In this document: piece by piece, positions 53,763-55,881 of the stretch
Position numbering within the stretch: position 1 is the first letter of the stretch
Layout of the letters: each line of letters starts with the position of its first letter
Assembly (NCBI GenBank): GCA_946184295.1
Contig: CAMHEZ010000015.1
Span: forward strand, 1 to 55,881
Length of the DNA stretch: 55,881 nt
Direction of reading: 5' to 3'
Origin: an uncultured Clostridia bacterium
Lineage (GTDB): Bacteria > Bacillota > Clostridia > Oscillospirales > Acutalibacteraceae
Program-made: the position numbers and the translations under genes
Notes under the pieces: model-generated
Database searches by the model: none
What the model saw: the letters and a program-made list of their open reading frames with translations, nothing else
Told to the model about the DNA's origin: nothing

Positions 53763-54931
53763 CACGCAGCCGCCTCGCTTTCGAGCTTGTAGAGATATTG
53801 CGGCGGATGTTCGTCGGTTGTGTCGCTGAATATGGCGTGAAAGTCGGCGATGACGTCGCCCAGCTTCATGCTGGCTTGGAAGAGATTGTCGTGGGCGCAC
53901 CAGACACGGTTTTCCCTGACGGCCTTGAAATCCGCCAGCAGTTCATTTTTAGCGATCACTTCGTCGAGGGACTGCGGCTCGCTGCCGATGGCGCTGTCAT
54001 AGATCATGATGTCCGCGTTTTTGGCGGTGGTATAGAACTGCTCCATCTCCATTTTGACTGTGGAAGTGGCGTTGCCGGTGTCCAAATCGGTGAAGATGTT
54101 GTGACCGCCCGCCAATTCCATCATTTTGCTGACGTAATCCCCCGATTTGCGGGTGACGGCCTGTCCGGAGCTGCTGATATAAAAGAAGACCACCGTTTTG
54201 CCGGTGTCGGCATTGTCACCAATCGCCGCCAGCTGTGCGGCCTGCTCGTCAAAGAGACGTGCGGCCTCGTCGGGTTTGCCAAGCATTTCGCCGTAGACCT
54301 TGATCCATTCACTGCGTCCGAGCGGATGGGTTTCATAGCTCGAATAATCCACGAATACGGTGATGCCCAATTCCTCCATCTTTTCTTTTACCTCGGGGTT
54401 GTGCTCAATCATGGTGGACTGAATGGAAAGGGAACAGCTGCCCTCCAGCAGCATCTCGTAATCCGGCTCGCGGTATTTGCCCGCGTAAATCATCTCGCCG
54501 GTTGCCATAGCGTTTTTGGCATAGTCAATATACCAATCCTCGGCTCGAATACCCGAAAAACGGACGGCACTTCCGCAGTCCAATGCCTCAAACGGCCCCA
54601 TAGCAGCCGCTGCCGCCAGATACACATGTTTCAACGGCTGGCGCAATATCCGAATCTTGCCGTTTAATCCGTCGGGAATCTCCTGTCCCTCCGGCACGAC
54701 CAGATATTTCGCCCCGTCCGCCACAGAAATCAGGGAATATCCGTCCTCATAGCGGTCAACGGCAAATTGATCGGCGTATTGCAGGGTGACGCGTTCCTGA
54801 TAGGAAAGGCCCGGAATGACAAGCGGCTTCTCAGAAATACCGCTTGTCGTTTCTCCGCAGGAAGTTGGCATCATGACCAGCAGCAGGGCTGCTACGCAAA
54901 GCCATACGGTTATCTTTTTATGTAATCTCAT
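53762..54931 (-). CDS. ABC transporter substrate-binding lipoprotein
   Basis: A 389-residue periplasmic-binding-protein-like (BtuF/FepB fold) lipoprotein. It has a hydrophobic signal and Cys25, though the lipobox MPTSC is atypical. ITVFVDYSSYETHPLGRSEW near 185 and the AGGHNIFTDL segment near 285 fit class III (helical-backbone) binding proteins for chelated metals or B12. The ligand is not readable; cobalamin, cobinamide or another tetrapyrrole is suggested by the operon. ATG 54931 is chosen for its signal peptide. It starts 5 bp after the preceding gene. Confidence 0.87.
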   Translation of the reverse strand: MRLHKKITVWLCVAALLLVMMPTSCGETTSGISEKPLVIPGLSYQERVTLQYADQFAVDRYEDGYSLISVADGAKYLVVPEGQEIPDGLNGKIRILRQPLKHVYLAAAAAMGPFEALDCGSAVRFSGIRAEDWYIDYAKNAMATGEMIYAGKYREPDYEMLLEGSCSLSIQSTMIEHNPEVKEKMEELGITVFVDYSSYETHPLGRSEWIKVYGEMLGKPDEAARLFDEQAAQLAAIGDNADTGKTVVFFYISSSGQAVTRKSGDYVSKMMELAGGHNIFTDLDTGNATSTVKMEMEQFYTTAKNADIMIYDSAIGSEPQSLDEVIAKNELLADFKAVRENRVWCAHDNLFQASMKLGDVIADFHAIFSDTTDEHPPQYLYKLESEAAA

Positions 54932-54936
54932 TTGTC

Positions 54937-55383
54937 TCACGCCCGTTTTCTCCTTGCCCAAGGCTTTGCTTTCCAAAGAAACGCCGCCGCGCACACGATC
55001 ATGACCGCACCGCAAGCCGCCCCCCCCACGGGCAGTCCCAAGGAATGGCCGCCGGTCCTGTGCGCTGTTGCGGAATCAAAATACAGCGTGTAGTCGATCA
55101 TATGGGGCTGACTCATCGCTAAGGTTTCGGCGCGGACGGGAATCTCGCTGTCAAGTGCGGGCACCTGGATCACAAAGAGAGAGTTGCCTTCGGTGTTGAC
55201 AGGAAGATAATCGCTGCCGCTGACCACCATGTAATCGTAATGAGAACTACTCCATTCAATTTCCGCGGTCATTTTGCCGTTTTCAACATTCAGCGCGGTG
55301 GGGGACTTGACGCTTGCCTTGCCGCTGCCGCCGCTGAGCGTCACCTCAATCGTGTAGCTGCCGTCGTCCAGATGTGCTGCCAT
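54937..55383 (-). CDS. NEAT-like protein with C-terminal membrane anchor
   Basis: 148 residues and first gene of the cobalamin operon. A beta-rich domain (1-108) has DDGSYTIEVTLSGGSGKAS, then EWSSSHYDYMVV, then VNTEGNSLFVIQVPAL. A C-terminal membrane helix (about 118-138) and basic tail follow. No signal peptide is visible, although the domain type is usually extracellular, so export would depend on the tail or an unusual route. The architecture parallels the second surface protein at 50.3-50.9 kb. RBS GAAAGGAGAA precedes ATG 55383. Tetrapyrrole or corrinoid binding is inferred only from resemblance and context. Confidence 0.62.
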   Translation of the reverse strand: MAAHLDDGSYTIEVTLSGGSGKASVKSPTALNVENGKMTAEIEWSSSHYDYMVVSGSDYLPVNTEGNSLFVIQVPALDSEIPVRAETLAMSQPHMIDYTLYFDSATAHRTGGHSLGLPVGGAACGAVMIVCAAAFLWKAKPWARRKRA

Positions 55384-55407
55384 AACGGTTCTCCTTTCGC
55401 CAATGCA

Positions 55408-55446
55408 CAAAATAAAAAGTGCCTTTACGCCACGGGTAAAAGCACA
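55408..55446 (-). terminator. Riboswitch expression-platform terminator
   Basis: On the minus strand GTGCTTTTAC pairs with GTAAAGGCAC and is followed by TTTTTATTTT, 25 bp before the first gene. It lies downstream of the cobalamin aptamer, so B12 binding probably favours this terminator. Confidence 0.85.
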
Positions 55447-55566
55447 GCCAAAACACGCATACAGCCTGCGTAAGAAGCAATCGCCGCACACGGAGAGAAA
55501 CGTACTGTCAATCACTCGTGACATTGGGAAGCATTTTCTGATGGAAAATCTTCCCTGTACCGACCC

Positions 55567-55762
55567 GCAGGCAGGTCTCCTGGCTTGAAGATCAACGCGC
55601 GTGAAGAGGTCTTCCCAAGCATGACGCTCAGTGACGTGTTGCTGCCAACACAAATCTTCCGTGCTCCCTAATCACAGTGACGAGTTCGCGCAGGACTTGC
55701 ACCTGCTTCCCTTTTCACCGGAACCGTCCGGCCAACCGACCGGATATCCGACACCTGCTGTC
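55567..55762 (-). ncRNA. Cobalamin riboswitch
   Basis: On the minus strand GCAGGTGTC opens P1 near 55760 and pairs with the closing GAGACCTGC near 55578. The conserved core is visible: GGGAAGCAGGTGCAAGTCCTGC then GTCACTGTG (the J3/4 B12-box region; 55709-55667 region), and GCCAGGAGACCTGCC near the 3' end. The aptamer length of about 195 nt is typical. It controls the whole cobalamin operon through the terminator downstream. Confidence 0.95.
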
Positions 55763-55780
55763 GTGATGCAATTTTCTCCT

Positions 55781-55809
55781 ATCATATCACAGCCCCTGTC
55801 ATTTGTCAA
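55781..55809 (-). promoter_or_regulatory. Main promoter of the cobalamin operon
   Basis: Minus strand: TTGACA (55809-55804), 17 bp spacer, TATGAT (55786-55781) with an upstream TG (extended -10). Transcription should start near 55774, just ahead of the riboswitch. Confidence 0.85.
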
Positions 55810-55881
55810 GACTCCGCAATTCTAAAGCAGGGCGACAGCATTTACTTTTGAAGATTAAAGAGGATTTTCACAAAGAGATCA
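55810..55881. other. Window edge, no feature seen
   Basis: 72 bp beyond the operon promoter with no gene or clear structure visible. Confidence 0.5.

Noticed and set aside
55384-55653. N-terminal extension of the first cobalamin-operon protein through the riboswitch region
   Set aside because: The extension covers the riboswitch 3' end and the terminator, and ATG 55383 has a strong RBS.
1-55881. Mobile elements, phage genes, CRISPR arrays, toxin-antitoxin pairs
   Set aside because: No transposase, integrase, regular spacer-repeat array or small convergent toxin-antitoxin pair was visible on either strand.

Overview
The window looks like a chromosomal segment of a low-to-mid GC anaerobic Firmicute, most likely a Clostridia member near the Ruminococcaceae/Oscillospiraceae. 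This is inferred from gene content and promoter and RBS style, not from a database search. Supporting signs are sigma-A type promoters with 17 bp spacers, strong AGGAGG-type RBSs, some TTG and GTG starts, CIRCE control, an oxygen-defence set typical of strict anaerobes (reverse rubrerythrin, Hrb, FprA), and the anaerobic, early-cobalt B12 pathway (CbiD, CbiG, CbiK). I saw no tRNA, rRNA, insertion sequence, prophage or CRISPR array.

Layout. 1-6.4 kb: inorganic pyrophosphatase, reverse rubrerythrin, a YebC-family regulator, two DUF4190-like membrane proteins with Gln/Pro/Tyr-rich N-termini, then a divergent redox block (thioredoxin and Hrb on the minus strand, flavodiiron protein FprA on the plus strand). 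6.4-9.3 kb: a 606-residue SEL1-repeat protein and a DegV lipid-binding protein. 9.5-15.2 kb: a replication/transcription operon dgt-dnaG-sigma-sigma-rrf2 with two tandem full-length RpoD-type sigma factors. 15.3-16.6 kb: a membrane-anchored metallophosphatase homologue that has lost most metal ligands. 16.7-20.2 kb: pyrC-pyrF and a DAHP synthase. 20.3-22.2 kb: htpG behind a perfect CIRCE operator. 22.4-30.8 kb: a membrane-bound serine hydrolase, a lamin-tail/CotH-kinase lipoprotein and a SWIM-SNF2 ATPase. 30.8-32.0 kb (minus): a membrane-anchored linear-amide hydrolase homologue without the usual cysteine nucleophile. 32.3-35.6 kb: glpK, an alpha/beta-hydrolase (lipase-like) and an NAD-dependent epimerase, apparently one transcript.

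35.7-55.8 kb (minus): one cobalamin operon of about 20 kb. It is headed by a sigma-A promoter, a cobalamin riboswitch and a rho-independent terminator. In transcription order it encodes a NEAT-like tail-anchored protein, an ABC importer (binding lipoprotein, permease, ATPase), an exported lipoprotein cobaltochelatase CbiK, a second NEAT-like surface protein, CbiC, CbiD, CbiF, CbiG, CbiH, CbiJ, CbiET, CbiA, CobT, CobU, CobS, a short CobU-like protein, CobC, CbiB, CobD and CbiP. Many junctions overlap by 4-8 bases. Together these cover most of corrin ring synthesis and lower-loop assembly. CbiL (C20 methyltransferase), a corrinoid adenosyltransferase and a cobalt-specific importer are absent from the operon.

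The most interesting candidates are the extracytoplasmic chelatase/NEAT-like/ABC module at the head of the B12 operon, the tandem sigma factors that differ in the -10-reading helix, and two membrane-anchored hydrolase homologues that appear to have lost their catalytic residues.
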